A stretch of 9,187 nucleotides of DNA from Alphaproteobacteria bacterium. Lineage in GTDB: Bacteria; Pseudomonadota; Alphaproteobacteria; Sphingomonadales; Sphingomonadaceae. Each line of letters begins with the position of its first letter. The stretch's first letter is position 1. This document shows, one piece after another, positions 1 to 6,427 of the stretch. The stretch spans positions 1 through 9,187 of the forward strand of contig JAGWQR010000257.1 of the NCBI GenBank assembly GCA_028869975.1, in the 5' to 3' direction. The notes under the pieces are model-generated. The model worked only from the letters and a program-made list of their open reading frames with translations. It did not search any database and had not been told where the DNA came from. The position numbers and the translations under genes are program-made.

Positions 1-552
1 AAGGCGAGCAAGGATGAACTCGAAAAGCGCACCCTCCTCGGTTATGCGATGCTGCTCTCCCTGCGAGGCGTGCCTGTAATCTACTATGGCGACGAGCAGG
101 GCTTTATCGGCCACGGCGATGACAAGGATGCGCGGCAGGACATGTTTGGCAGCAAGGTCGCGAGCTATAATGACGATATGCTGCTCGGCACCAGCGCGAC
201 CACCGCAACACCGCGTTTCGATACCAGCCACCCCTTCTATAAGGCGATCGCTGAAATGAACCGCATCCGTCGCGTCACGCCAGCATTGCGCCACGGTGAC
301 CAGATTTTCCGCACCAGCGAGGATGATCCCGGGCTGATCGCGGTCAGCCGCAAACTGCCCGGCAAGGAGGGAGAGGTGCTGCTCGTGTTCAACACCTCAG
401 CGCACACAATCAAACGGCAGGTGCTGGTTGATAGCGCCTCCGCCCACTGGCACAGCCTGCACGGGCACTGCGCCAACGCACCCAGCGCACCGGGGAGCTA
501 CCCCATCACCCTCGCCCCGTTTGATTATCTTTTTTGCACGACTGGAAATTGA
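1..552 (+). CDS. GH13 alpha-amylase-family glycoside hydrolase, C-terminal part (5' end outside window)
   Basis: The frame is open from the first base and ends at TGA 550-552, giving 183 visible residues. An internal ATG at 49 is not the true start, because sequence upstream of it (KASKDELEKRTLLGYAM) reads as ordinary GH13 helix. The motif GVPVIYYGDEQG, about residues 23-34, is the conserved strand beta-8 signature of the GH13 catalytic barrel. It is followed by a DARQDMF loop and a small beta-sandwich C domain with an LLVFNTS strand. The catalytic Asp/Glu/Asp would all lie upstream of the window, so activity cannot be judged here. The family hydrolyses alpha-1,4 (or alpha-1,6) glucosidic bonds; in this setting a periplasmic or cytoplasmic alpha-amylase or cyclomaltodextrinase-like role is likely. 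The next GH13 gene begins 2 nt after the stop, so the two are probably co-transcribed. Subfamily and cellular location are not decidable from this fragment. Confidence 0.9.
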   Translation, partial: KASKDELEKRTLLGYAMLLSLRGVPVIYYGDEQGFIGHGDDKDARQDMFGSKVASYNDDMLLGTSATTATPRFDTSHPFYKAIAEMNRIRRVTPALRHGDQIFRTSEDDPGLIAVSRKLPGKEGEVLLVFNTSAHTIKRQVLVDSASAHWHSLHGHCANAPSAPGSYPITLAPFDYLFCTTGN

Positions 553-554
553 CG

Positions 555-2159
555 ATGAACCAGCTTAATCCGAGCACCATGACGACACAGGACAATTGGT
601 GGCGGGGCGCCACCCTTTACCAGATATATCCGCGCTCATTCGCGGACACAAATGGCGATGGCGTGGGCGATCTGCCCGGCATCACGGCGCATCTCGATCA
701 TGTCGCGTCGCTGGGTGTTGATGGCATCTGGCTGTCGCCCTTCTTCACCTCACCCATGGCCGATTATGGCTATGATGTGTCCGATTATTGTGATGTTGAT
801 CCGGTGTTCGGTACGCTTGACGATTTCAAGGTGCTGATGGCGCGCGCGCACGAACTCAATCTCAAGGTCGTCATCGATCAGGTCTATGCACACACATCTG
901 ATGAACATCCCTGGTTTATCGAGAGTCGGGCGACGCGCGATAACCCACATGCCGACTGGTATGTCTGGGCCGATGCCAAGCCCGATGGTTCGCCTCCGAG
1001 CAACTGGCAATCGGTGTTTTACGGCCCGGCCTGGACCTGGGATGCGCGGCGCAAACAGTATTTCATGCACAATTTCCTGCCCGAGCAGCCGCAGCTTAAC
1101 GTGCACAATGAAGCGGTGCAGGCCGCGTTGCTCGATGCGGCGCGTTTCTGGCTTGATCTCGGCGTTGATGGTTTCCGGCTCGATGCGCTCAACTTCGCCT
1201 TCCACAACCAGGCACTGACCAACAACCCCCGTGCGCGCCATAAAAATCCATCCCGCCCGTTCGATTTCCAGAAACACACGCACAATATGTCGCAGCCTGA
1301 ACTGGTGCCGTTTGTCGAGCGGCTGCGCACGTTGATGGACAGCTATGGCGCGCGCTTTACCGTGGCGGAAATCGGCGGTGACGATCCCACCCGCGAGATG
1401 CAGCTCATCACGCGCGGCGAAACCCGGCTCAACACCGCTTATAATTTCGACTTCCTCAATGACAAATCGATGTCGCCGCGTGAAATTGCACATGTGATGG
1501 CGAAATGGCCCGACGCAACTTGGCCAAGCTGGGCTTTCTCCAACCATGATTCGATGCGCGTGGTCAGCCGCAGCGCGCAGGGGCGGGATCCACAAGGCTT
1601 TGCCAAGCTGATGATGGCGCTGCTGCTCGCGTTGCGCGGGAATATGTTCATCTACTATGGCGAAGAACTCGGCCTGCACCATGCCGATGTGCCGTTCGAG
1701 CGGCTCCTCGATCCCGAAGCAATCCGCAACTGGCCCGAAACGCTGTGCCGTGATGGCGCGCGCACGCCGATGGTGTGGGATGGCGCGGCGGCGCATGGTG
1801 GATTCGGCACGGCAGAGCCATGGCTGCCGGTTGATGCCCGCCACCTCGCGCAGAGCGTAATGGCGCAGGAAGCCGACCCGGCATCCATGCTCCATTTTAC
1901 CCGCACGATGATGCGGCTGCGCCAGGCCTCACCCGCGCTGCGCCATGGCGATTTCCGGTTGCTCAAGGCGGATGCGAATATCCTCGCTTTTACCCGCACC
2001 GAGGGCCATGAGACGCTGCTCTGCGTGTTCAATCTGGGACACATGGCCGGAACTTTCAAAGCCCCCGAATCTGCATGGCATTCGGTTCTCACACTGGGAG
2101 GCGCAGCACCCGATAAGGCACGTGTGCCTGTGCTCGGAGCCTGGATCGCGCGGAAATAA
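555..2159 (+). CDS. GH13 alpha-glucosidase (oligo-glucosidase type, GH13_23-like)
   Basis: This is a complete enzyme of 534 aa from the ATG at 555. A TTG at 534 is in frame but would overlap the upstream gene, and it has no better ribosome site. The order is typical of GH13: N-terminal WWRGATLYQIYPRSF (15-29), a calcium/loop motif DTNGDGVGDL (31-40), region I DQVYAHTSDEHPW (108-120, with His113), region II GVDGFRLDALNF (nucleophile Asp210), region III FTVAEIGGDD (acid/base Glu272) and region IV FSNHDSMRV (Asp332). A beta-8 GNMFIYYGEELG motif and a beta-sandwich C domain follow. All catalytic residues are present. The closest family match from memory is the Halomonas/Xanthomonas type of alpha-glucosidase, which releases glucose from maltose and short malto-oligosaccharides. 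No signal peptide is visible, so it is probably cytoplasmic. It follows another GH13 gene by 2 nt and is likely its operon partner. Exact linkage preference is not readable. Confidence 0.93.
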   Translation: MNQLNPSTMTTQDNWWRGATLYQIYPRSFADTNGDGVGDLPGITAHLDHVASLGVDGIWLSPFFTSPMADYGYDVSDYCDVDPVFGTLDDFKVLMARAHELNLKVVIDQVYAHTSDEHPWFIESRATRDNPHADWYVWADAKPDGSPPSNWQSVFYGPAWTWDARRKQYFMHNFLPEQPQLNVHNEAVQAALLDAARFWLDLGVDGFRLDALNFAFHNQALTNNPRARHKNPSRPFDFQKHTHNMSQPELVPFVERLRTLMDSYGARFTVAEIGGDDPTREMQLITRGETRLNTAYNFDFLNDKSMSPREIAHVMAKWPDATWPSWAFSNHDSMRVVSRSAQGRDPQGFAKLMMALLLALRGNMFIYYGEELGLHHADVPFERLLDPEAIRNWPETLCRDGARTPMVWDGAAAHGGFGTAEPWLPVDARHLAQSVMAQEADPASMLHFTRTMMRLRQASPALRHGDFRLLKADANILAFTRTEGHETLLCVFNLGHMAGTFKAPESAWHSVLTLGGAAPDKARVPVLGAWIARK

Positions 2160-2160
2160 G

Positions 2161-3189
2161 CTAAAGCGCGCTGCCACAAGATTTGCGCACGACCAGATGG
2201 GTGGGCAAAATCTGGTTGGGGGCGGGTTCACCGCGAATGAGCTTTAATACTGTGCTGACAAGCGCTTCGGCTGCAAACTGAACATCCTGCACCACAGTTG
2301 TCAGTGCGGGATTGCAGAAATCGGCCGCTGGAATGTCATCAAATCCGACAATCGCAATATCCTCGGGCACGCGCTTGCCAATATCTCGTGCAGCACGCAT
2401 AGCCCCGATCGCAATCATGTCCGATGCGGCAAACACAGCGTCGATATTGGCATGAGTACTGAGCAATGTGGCCATTGCTGCATAACCCGCTTCCTGCGAA
2501 CTGATTGCATCAACCTGGCATTCCGGGCAAGGCTTCAACCCGATCGTCGCCAGCGCCTGCGCATAGCCTTTATAGCGAGACAGGAACTCGGGATAATGTT
2601 CGTCTGCAGCACCGAGAAACGCAATATGCCGCCGCCCCAGCCGGATCAGATGGCTAGTCGCATCGCGCCCGCCCTGAACATTGTCGCTACCGATGGTGGT
2701 GCCGATCTGCGTTTCATCGGGCAGACCCCAGCGCACAAAATGCGTGTCCTGCTCTACCAGCCGCTCAAGCACCGGCGCATATTCGATATAATCGCCATAG
2801 CCGAGGAGGATGATGCCGTCCGCTTTGCGACTATCTTCATAATCAACATGCCAGTTGCCCGAAAGCTGCTGGAATGAAATCAGCAAATCATAGCCTTGCT
2901 GTGCACAGGCGCGGGTGATTGATCCGAGCATAGCCAGAAAAAATGGATTTATATTGGACTCATCTGTGGTCGGATCCTCGAAGAACAGGAGCGCCAGCGT
3001 ATTTGAATGCTGCGAACGAAGATTCGAAGCATTCTTGTCCACCGAATAGTTGAGCTGACGGGCTATTGCCTCAATTCGCTGCCGCGTCTGCGGGCTGACC
3101 GACGGGCTCCCACGTAATGCACGCGATACCGTGGGCTGCGAAACCCCGGCAAGGGCAGCGATGTCAAATGATGTGGGCCTGCTGGTCAT
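2161..3189 (-). CDS. LacI-family transcriptional repressor of the alpha-glucan locus
   Basis: This 342-aa protein starts at ATG 3189 and stops at TAG 2161. Residues 7-27 (SFDIAALAGVSQPTVSRALRG region) form the LacI helix-turn-helix. Residues about 50-60 (DKNASNLRSQ) match the hinge helix, which inserts into the operator's central CG step. Residues about 64-342 form a periplasmic-binding-protein-like sensor domain containing AVFAASDMIAIGAMRAARD, VPEDIAIVGFDD and a C-terminal LVVRKSCG segment, all typical of the family. The gene is transcribed away from the TonB-dependent receptor and converges on the alpha-glucosidase with 1 bp between stop codons. This placement suggests it represses the receptor and glucosidases until a malto-oligosaccharide or glucose derivative binds; the ligand is inferred, not seen. 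A GGAGG site lies 15 nt before the ATG, longer than usual. It may control its own promoter, since the putative -10 region overlaps an ATGCATA element. Confidence 0.93.
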   Translation of the reverse strand: MTSRPTSFDIAALAGVSQPTVSRALRGSPSVSPQTRQRIEAIARQLNYSVDKNASNLRSQHSNTLALLFFEDPTTDESNINPFFLAMLGSITRACAQQGYDLLISFQQLSGNWHVDYEDSRKADGIILLGYGDYIEYAPVLERLVEQDTHFVRWGLPDETQIGTTIGSDNVQGGRDATSHLIRLGRRHIAFLGAADEHYPEFLSRYKGYAQALATIGLKPCPECQVDAISSQEAGYAAMATLLSTHANIDAVFAASDMIAIGAMRAARDIGKRVPEDIAIVGFDDIPAADFCNPALTTVVQDVQFAAEALVSTVLKLIRGEPAPNQILPTHLVVRKSCGSAL

Positions 3190-3205
3190 TCAGGTGTGGT
3201 TATAT

Positions 3206-3242
3206 CCTCCGCACCCGAAGCTAGGCGCACTGCACACGGAGG
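3206..3242 (-). promoter_or_regulatory. Inverted repeat covering the repressor gene's Shine-Dalgarno site
   Basis: CCTCCG at 3206-3211 and CGGAGG at 3237-3242 are perfect inverted repeats of each other. In the repressor mRNA the distal arm reads CCTCCG and the proximal arm is the CGGAGG ribosome-binding site itself. The 6-bp stem could be extended by G-U pairs, with a loop of about 25 nt or less. The geometry would allow the ribosome site to be masked. Chance occurrence of a 6-bp repeat is quite possible. Confidence 0.35.
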
Positions 3243-3253
3243 TAAAGTCAATT

Positions 3254-3260
3254 ATGCATA
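3254..3260 (+). promoter_or_regulatory. ATGCATA element, copy 1
   Basis: This copy is the core of the 8-bp palindrome TATGCATA (3253-3260), followed by a second TTATGC at 3261-3266, a direct repeat of TTATGC at 3252-3257 with 9-bp period. It is one of four ATGCATA copies that I can find in the window, all in non-coding DNA. Binding of a regulator here is inferred. Confidence 0.35.
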
Positions 3261-3282
3261 TTATGCCTGATTTTAGCGTCAA
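3254..3282 (-). promoter_or_regulatory. Candidate repressor-gene promoter (TTGACG ... TATGCA)
   Basis: On the minus strand TTGACG (3282 to 3277) resembles the -35 consensus. Sixteen bases on, TATGCA (3260 to 3255) is a poor -10 match but lies in an AT-rich patch with TATGCATA at its core. Transcription would begin near 3247, giving a leader of about 58 nt to the ATG at 3189. The -10 overlaps the ATGCATA element, which would suit autoregulation. The assignment rests on hexamer similarity only. Confidence 0.35.
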
Positions 3283-3315
3283 AGCCGACACCGGCAACGC
3301 ACTACGCGCACCTCA

Positions 3316-3327
3316 ATGCATACGTAT
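3316..3327 (+). promoter_or_regulatory. ATGCATA copy 2 fused to CG-centred palindrome ATACGTAT; candidate LacI-type operator
   Basis: ATGCATACGTAT combines the repeated element with an 8-bp perfect palindrome (3320-3327) that has a central CG. LacI-family operators usually have such a central CG, contacted by the hinge helix. Extending to 9-bp half-sites gives only 5 of 9 symmetric positions, so the site is imperfect. It is the best operator candidate between the repressor and receptor genes. Confidence 0.4.
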
Positions 3328-3367
3328 TCCGAAAAAAATCGATAGAAAGCGCGGGGTGTAAGGGATA

Positions 3368-3374
3368 ATGCATA
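3368..3374 (+). promoter_or_regulatory. ATGCATA element, copy 3
   Basis: ATGCATAA lies within GATAATGCATAAG, 62 nt before the receptor's start codon. It overlaps the best -10-like hexamer on the plus strand (GATAAT 3364-3369), where a bound repressor could block transcription. It also forms the first codons of a possible 8-codon reading frame (3368-3394). Confidence 0.35.
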
Positions 3375-3380
3375 AGCAAC

Positions 3381-3408
3381 GCCGACGCTTCTGATCGCGG
3401 ACGTCGGC
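3381..3408 (+). promoter_or_regulatory. GC-rich stem-loop in the receptor gene's 5' leader
   Basis: GCCGACG at 3381-3387 is exactly complementary to CGTCGGC at 3402-3408, leaving a 14-nt loop. The stem ends 28 nt before the ATG at 3437. No T-run follows, so it is not an intrinsic terminator. It could be an mRNA-stabilising or translation-control hairpin, or a protein-binding inverted repeat. Confidence 0.45.
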
Positions 3409-3436
3409 ATAATGAAACTAGGTGAGGGAAATATTC

Positions 3437-6337
3437 ATGAATACTTTGAACTTCATCCGTGCACGTTCTGCGGCCAAATCAGGCGTCAGTGCGTTAGCCC
3501 TGTGTGGCGTTGCCAGTCTCGCCGGTGCTGGAAATATGGCCTATGCGCAATCGGCAAATACGCCCGCGCCCAAACAGGTTGCCGCGCAGACTGACAGCCC
3601 GGACATTGTGGTCACCGGCTTTGCCAATTCATTGGCAGAGGCCAATCGCACCAAGAAGCTTGCGGTTTCGGTGGTTGATTCTATCTCGGCGGAAGATGTC
3701 GGCAAGCTGCCCGATGTCTCGATTGCGGATGCGCTGGCGCGTGTGCCGGGCGTTGCCGTGCAGTTGGCATCAGGCCGCGCAAAATATATATCCATTCGTG
3801 GTTTCGGCCCAGATTATACAACTGCCACGCTCAATGGTCGCGTGATGGCGACTGTGGATGACAATCGCCGCTTCGATTTTGGCCAATATCCTGGCGAGCT
3901 GTTTCAGGAGATCGATGTCATCAAAACCCCGACCGCTGATCTGCTCAACCAGGGACTGGCCGGAACGGTCGATCTGAAAACCTATGATCCCTTGACCCAC
4001 AAGAAGACACTCTCGATCAACCTGCAGGGTCAGATGGGTCAGTATGGTGCGCTCAACCCCGAAGCGAGCAACAAGGGCTATGAGGGTACGCTGCTTTATA
4101 TGAACAAGTTCGCCGATAATACGATTGGTGTGTCGTTCGGCCTGTCGGCGATCAAGGATCCCACGCAGGATTATCACTGGGCCACTGGTGGCGGCAACGG
4201 CAACTATTACGGGCCGGGCAATCCTGATGCGGCGGGCAATATCGGCCCGGATGACATTCAGAATTATGTCAACTCGAACACGCTCTATCGGCAGTCGGCA
4301 TTCGGGCACATCGTCTATCGGCCGAACAACAAGTTCGAAATGTCGGTGGATGCGCTCTATACCCAGTCGAAAATACGTGAATATTCACGCGGCTGGGAAA
4401 TGCCACTGGCGAGTTGGAGCCATGACAGCCTCATTCCCGGCACCGAACAGGCAACGAATGGCTATGTCACGTCCGAGCAGTGGAACGTCAACCCGGTGCT
4501 GCGCAACGACTTCAACACGTCTGATGCCGACACGTTCGGCCTGGGCTGGAACATGAAATACGGTCTGTCGGATTCGCTCAAACTTGTGCTCGATGCCAAC
4601 TATTCACACGCCCATCGCCATGACAATACCTATGAAATATACGGCGGTGTTTCCTTCCAGAATGTCGGCACAACCGGCAATCCGCCCTTTGGCACGGCCA
4701 CCGTCACGCGCCAGCCGGATGGTACCTATGGCGTCAATATTGCGGGCATAAACTATGCCAATCCATCGCAGGTTTCACTCACGGATCCGCAGGGCTGGGG
4801 ACAGGTCGGCTTCAACAACGTGCCCGACGTAACCGATACGGTGAAGGGGCTGCGTGCGGAACTGGACGGCGCGCTGCATTCCAGCTTCTTCAAAAGCTGG
4901 GAAGCGGGCGTCTATTATAATGATGAAAAGAAGGTCTCGAACTATTCGGGCTATTTCATCTGCCTTCCAGGGGCCGCAGGCACCGCGACTGTTGCCGGAT
5001 GCGGCAACTGGCCGGGGCTGAATGGCGGGCCGAACAGTGTTGCCATCCCGTCATCGATCATTACCGGCTCGGTTGAGCCCTATGGTGTCACGGGCACGAA
5101 TATCATTGCTGTCGATCCGATTGCCGCCCAGAATCTTCTGCGTACAGCGCCGCAATCCCTCGCCAATGACTCTGCACGTGACTGGACGGTGGAAGAGAAG
5201 GTGCTGACCGGCTATTTCCAGGCCAATATCGATACCATGGCGGGTGCGGTGCCGTTGCGCGGGAATATCGGCTTTCAGGTTGTGAACACCGATCAATCCT
5301 CAGTCGGGAATATCGCACTCAACGCAACGACATTTACTCAAACCTACACAGATACGAAATATACTTATTTCCTGCCTGCTGTAAATCTCAACCTGGAACC
5401 CAGCCATAACTTCTTTGTCCGGCTGGCGGCGAGCCGCACATTGGCCCGCTCGATCCTGGAAGACGAGAATGCGTCATACGGGGTGAGTTATTGCGGCGCA
5501 CAAGGATGTACCACCGTGCCGCAAATTAATGGGAAAACGCCGCTGCTCCAGGGCAATGGTGGCAACCCCTATCTGCGCCCCTATTTCTCGAACAATGTCG
5601 ATATTTCGATCGAGAAATATTTCGCGCATGATCTGGGTAAAATATCACTGGCGGGCTACTACAAGTGGATCACCAATTTCACCACCCAGAACCAGAACCT
5701 CAACTCAGGCAGTATCAATGCCAACGGGCCGGCTGTGCAAACCGCTTACACGTCGGATTGCTCGGCCTATTCAAGCCTCGTCACCAATACGGCGCTGCTT
5801 ACCAATACGGCCTATACGCTGCAATGCTACTCGCAGGCACCTACCAATGATGGCCGGGGCTATGTGCAGGGCTTTGAAGCCAGCTTCGAACTGCCCTTAA
5901 AGGCCCTGACACCCGCATTGGACGGCTTCGGCTTTGGCGCAAACTATGCCTATGCCGAGAGCAGCCTGAAGTTCAGCAATGGCCAGAGTATCACCCTGCC
6001 CGGCCTGTCGAAGGGCGATTTCCAGGGTGTTATCTGGTTTGAGAAATATGGCTTCAACGCGCGTATTCAATATGAACATCGCACCGCGTTCCTTGGCGAT
6101 TATCAGCTCTTCAATGCGCAGGTCGAGGCCAATCTGACCAAGGCGCAGGATCTGGTGGATGCGCAAATCGGCTATGATTTCAAGAAGGGCCCGCTCAATG
6201 GCCTGTCGGTTTACATCCAGGGCCATAATCTGACGAACGCCAAGACGATTTCCTACGTCAATAATGATCCCAACGAAGTCAATATCCGCGACCAGTATGG
6301 CTCAACCTATATTGCCGGCGTTACGATGAAATTCTAA
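3437..6337 (+). CDS. TonB-dependent outer-membrane receptor (probable malto-oligosaccharide importer)
   Basis: I chose the ATG at 3437 because GAGGGA (3424-3429) sits 7 nt upstream; a GTG at 3422 would add five residues and swallow that site. The protein has 966 aa. Residues 1-37 form a signal peptide with a likely cut after AYA (37/38). DIVVTG (56-61) is the TonB box. The plug domain runs to about residue 185 and contains DVGKLPDVSIADALARVPG, ISIRGFGPDYTTATLNGR and DVIKTPTADLLNQGLAGTVDL. The remainder is beta-barrel, ending in YIAGVTMKF with the terminal Phe recognised by the outer-membrane assembly machinery. The pattern fits the Xanthomonas/Caulobacter-type receptor group used for carbohydrate import. 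Substrate is inferred from the adjacent repressor and alpha-glucan hydrolases. Three local cysteine pairs (509/522, 686/691, 775/797) probably lie in extracellular loops. No adjacent SusD-like partner is visible. Transcription ends at the terminator near 6361. Confidence 0.95.
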   Translation: MNTLNFIRARSAAKSGVSALALCGVASLAGAGNMAYAQSANTPAPKQVAAQTDSPDIVVTGFANSLAEANRTKKLAVSVVDSISAEDVGKLPDVSIADALARVPGVAVQLASGRAKYISIRGFGPDYTTATLNGRVMATVDDNRRFDFGQYPGELFQEIDVIKTPTADLLNQGLAGTVDLKTYDPLTHKKTLSINLQGQMGQYGALNPEASNKGYEGTLLYMNKFADNTIGVSFGLSAIKDPTQDYHWATGGGNGNYYGPGNPDAAGNIGPDDIQNYVNSNTLYRQSAFGHIVYRPNNKFEMSVDALYTQSKIREYSRGWEMPLASWSHDSLIPGTEQATNGYVTSEQWNVNPVLRNDFNTSDADTFGLGWNMKYGLSDSLKLVLDANYSHAHRHDNTYEIYGGVSFQNVGTTGNPPFGTATVTRQPDGTYGVNIAGINYANPSQVSLTDPQGWGQVGFNNVPDVTDTVKGLRAELDGALHSSFFKSWEAGVYYNDEKKVSNYSGYFICLPGAAGTATVAGCGNWPGLNGGPNSVAIPSSIITGSVEPYGVTGTNIIAVDPIAAQNLLRTAPQSLANDSARDWTVEEKVLTGYFQANIDTMAGAVPLRGNIGFQVVNTDQSSVGNIALNATTFTQTYTDTKYTYFLPAVNLNLEPSHNFFVRLAASRTLARSILEDENASYGVSYCGAQGCTTVPQINGKTPLLQGNGGNPYLRPYFSNNVDISIEKYFAHDLGKISLAGYYKWITNFTTQNQNLNSGSINANGPAVQTAYTSDCSAYSSLVTNTALLTNTAYTLQCYSQAPTNDGRGYVQGFEASFELPLKALTPALDGFGFGANYAYAESSLKFSNGQSITLPGLSKGDFQGVIWFEKYGFNARIQYEHRTAFLGDYQLFNAQVEANLTKAQDLVDAQIGYDFKKGPLNGLSVYIQGHNLTNAKTISYVNNDPNEVNIRDQYGSTYIAGVTMKF
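5783..5811 (+). repeat. Short in-frame direct repeat in the receptor gene
   Basis: ACCAATACGGC occurs at 5783-5793 and 5801-5811 with an 18-bp period, encoding the repeated peptide TNTA (TNTALL then TNTAYT) between Cys775 and Cys797. It looks like a small internal duplication in a surface loop. Confidence 0.6.
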
Positions 6338-6359
6338 TTGCTCCCGCAAACGACCAATC

Positions 6360-6399
6360 AGGGCGGCCTGTTCCTTTGCAACACGCCGCCCTTTTCTTT
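6360..6399 (+). terminator. Rho-independent terminator after the TonB receptor gene
   Basis: GGGCGGC (6361-6367) pairs perfectly with GCCGCCC (6385-6391); an A-T pair at 6360/6392 adds one more. The loop is 17 nt, and the stem is followed by CTTTTCTTTT. It begins 23 nt after the receptor stop codon. It should reduce or stop read-through into the co-directional halogenase gene 90 bp downstream of the receptor. Confidence 0.78.
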
Positions 6400-6410
6400 T
6401 GATGCGTAAC

Positions 6411-6417
6411 ATGCATA
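6411..6417 (+). promoter_or_regulatory. ATGCATA element, copy 4, upstream of halogenase A
   Basis: ATGCATAA lies between the receptor terminator and the halogenase ATG at 6428. CATAAT (6413-6418) is -10-like, which would give a nearly leaderless transcript, but no -35 is recognisable in the preceding terminator tail. The same heptamer occurs three times in the control region before the receptor. A common regulator is possible but unproven. Confidence 0.35.
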
Positions 6418-6427
6418 ATCGGTAACG

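Larger units (their letters stand above)
3190..3436. promoter_or_regulatory. Divergent control region between the repressor and TonB receptor genes
   Basis: This 247-bp non-coding stretch is more AT-rich than the flanking genes and should contain the promoters for both divergent genes. It holds three ATGCATA elements, a CG-centred ATACGTAT palindrome, a minus-strand TTGACG box, an inverted repeat over the repressor's ribosome site and a 7-bp stem in the receptor leader. I find no convincing -35/-10 pair for the receptor on the plus strand; GATAAT at 3364-3369 is the best -10-like hexamer, but nothing like TTGAC lies 16-18 bp upstream. Confidence 0.7.

Noticed and set aside
750..1895. A 381-codon open frame on the minus strand inside the alpha-glucosidase gene
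   Set aside because: It lies wholly antisense to a gene with intact catalytic motifs, and its translation is Arg/His/Ile-rich with no recognisable domain; long antisense frames are common in GC-biased coding DNA.
1655..2179. Minus-strand 174-codon frame opposite the end of the alpha-glucosidase
   Set aside because: It is antisense to conserved GH13 domain C and has no recognisable motif or plausible ribosome site; treated as a shadow.
2452..2877. Plus-strand 141-codon frame within the repressor gene
   Set aside because: It is antisense to the LacI sensor domain, which is clearly the coding strand here.
3381..3408. Stem-loop before the TonB receptor considered as an intrinsic terminator
   Set aside because: No T-run follows the stem and it lies 28 nt before a start codon on the coding strand, so a leader structure fits better.
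3422..3436. GTG start for the TonB receptor, five codons upstream of the chosen ATG
   Set aside because: Using GTG would place the GAGGGA ribosome site inside the coding sequence; ATG 3437 has that site at a good 7-nt distance and gives a normal signal peptide.
6338..6427. Small RNA or riboswitch between the receptor and halogenase A
   Set aside because: The interval is only 90 bp, most of it taken up by the terminator hairpin; no riboswitch core was recognised.
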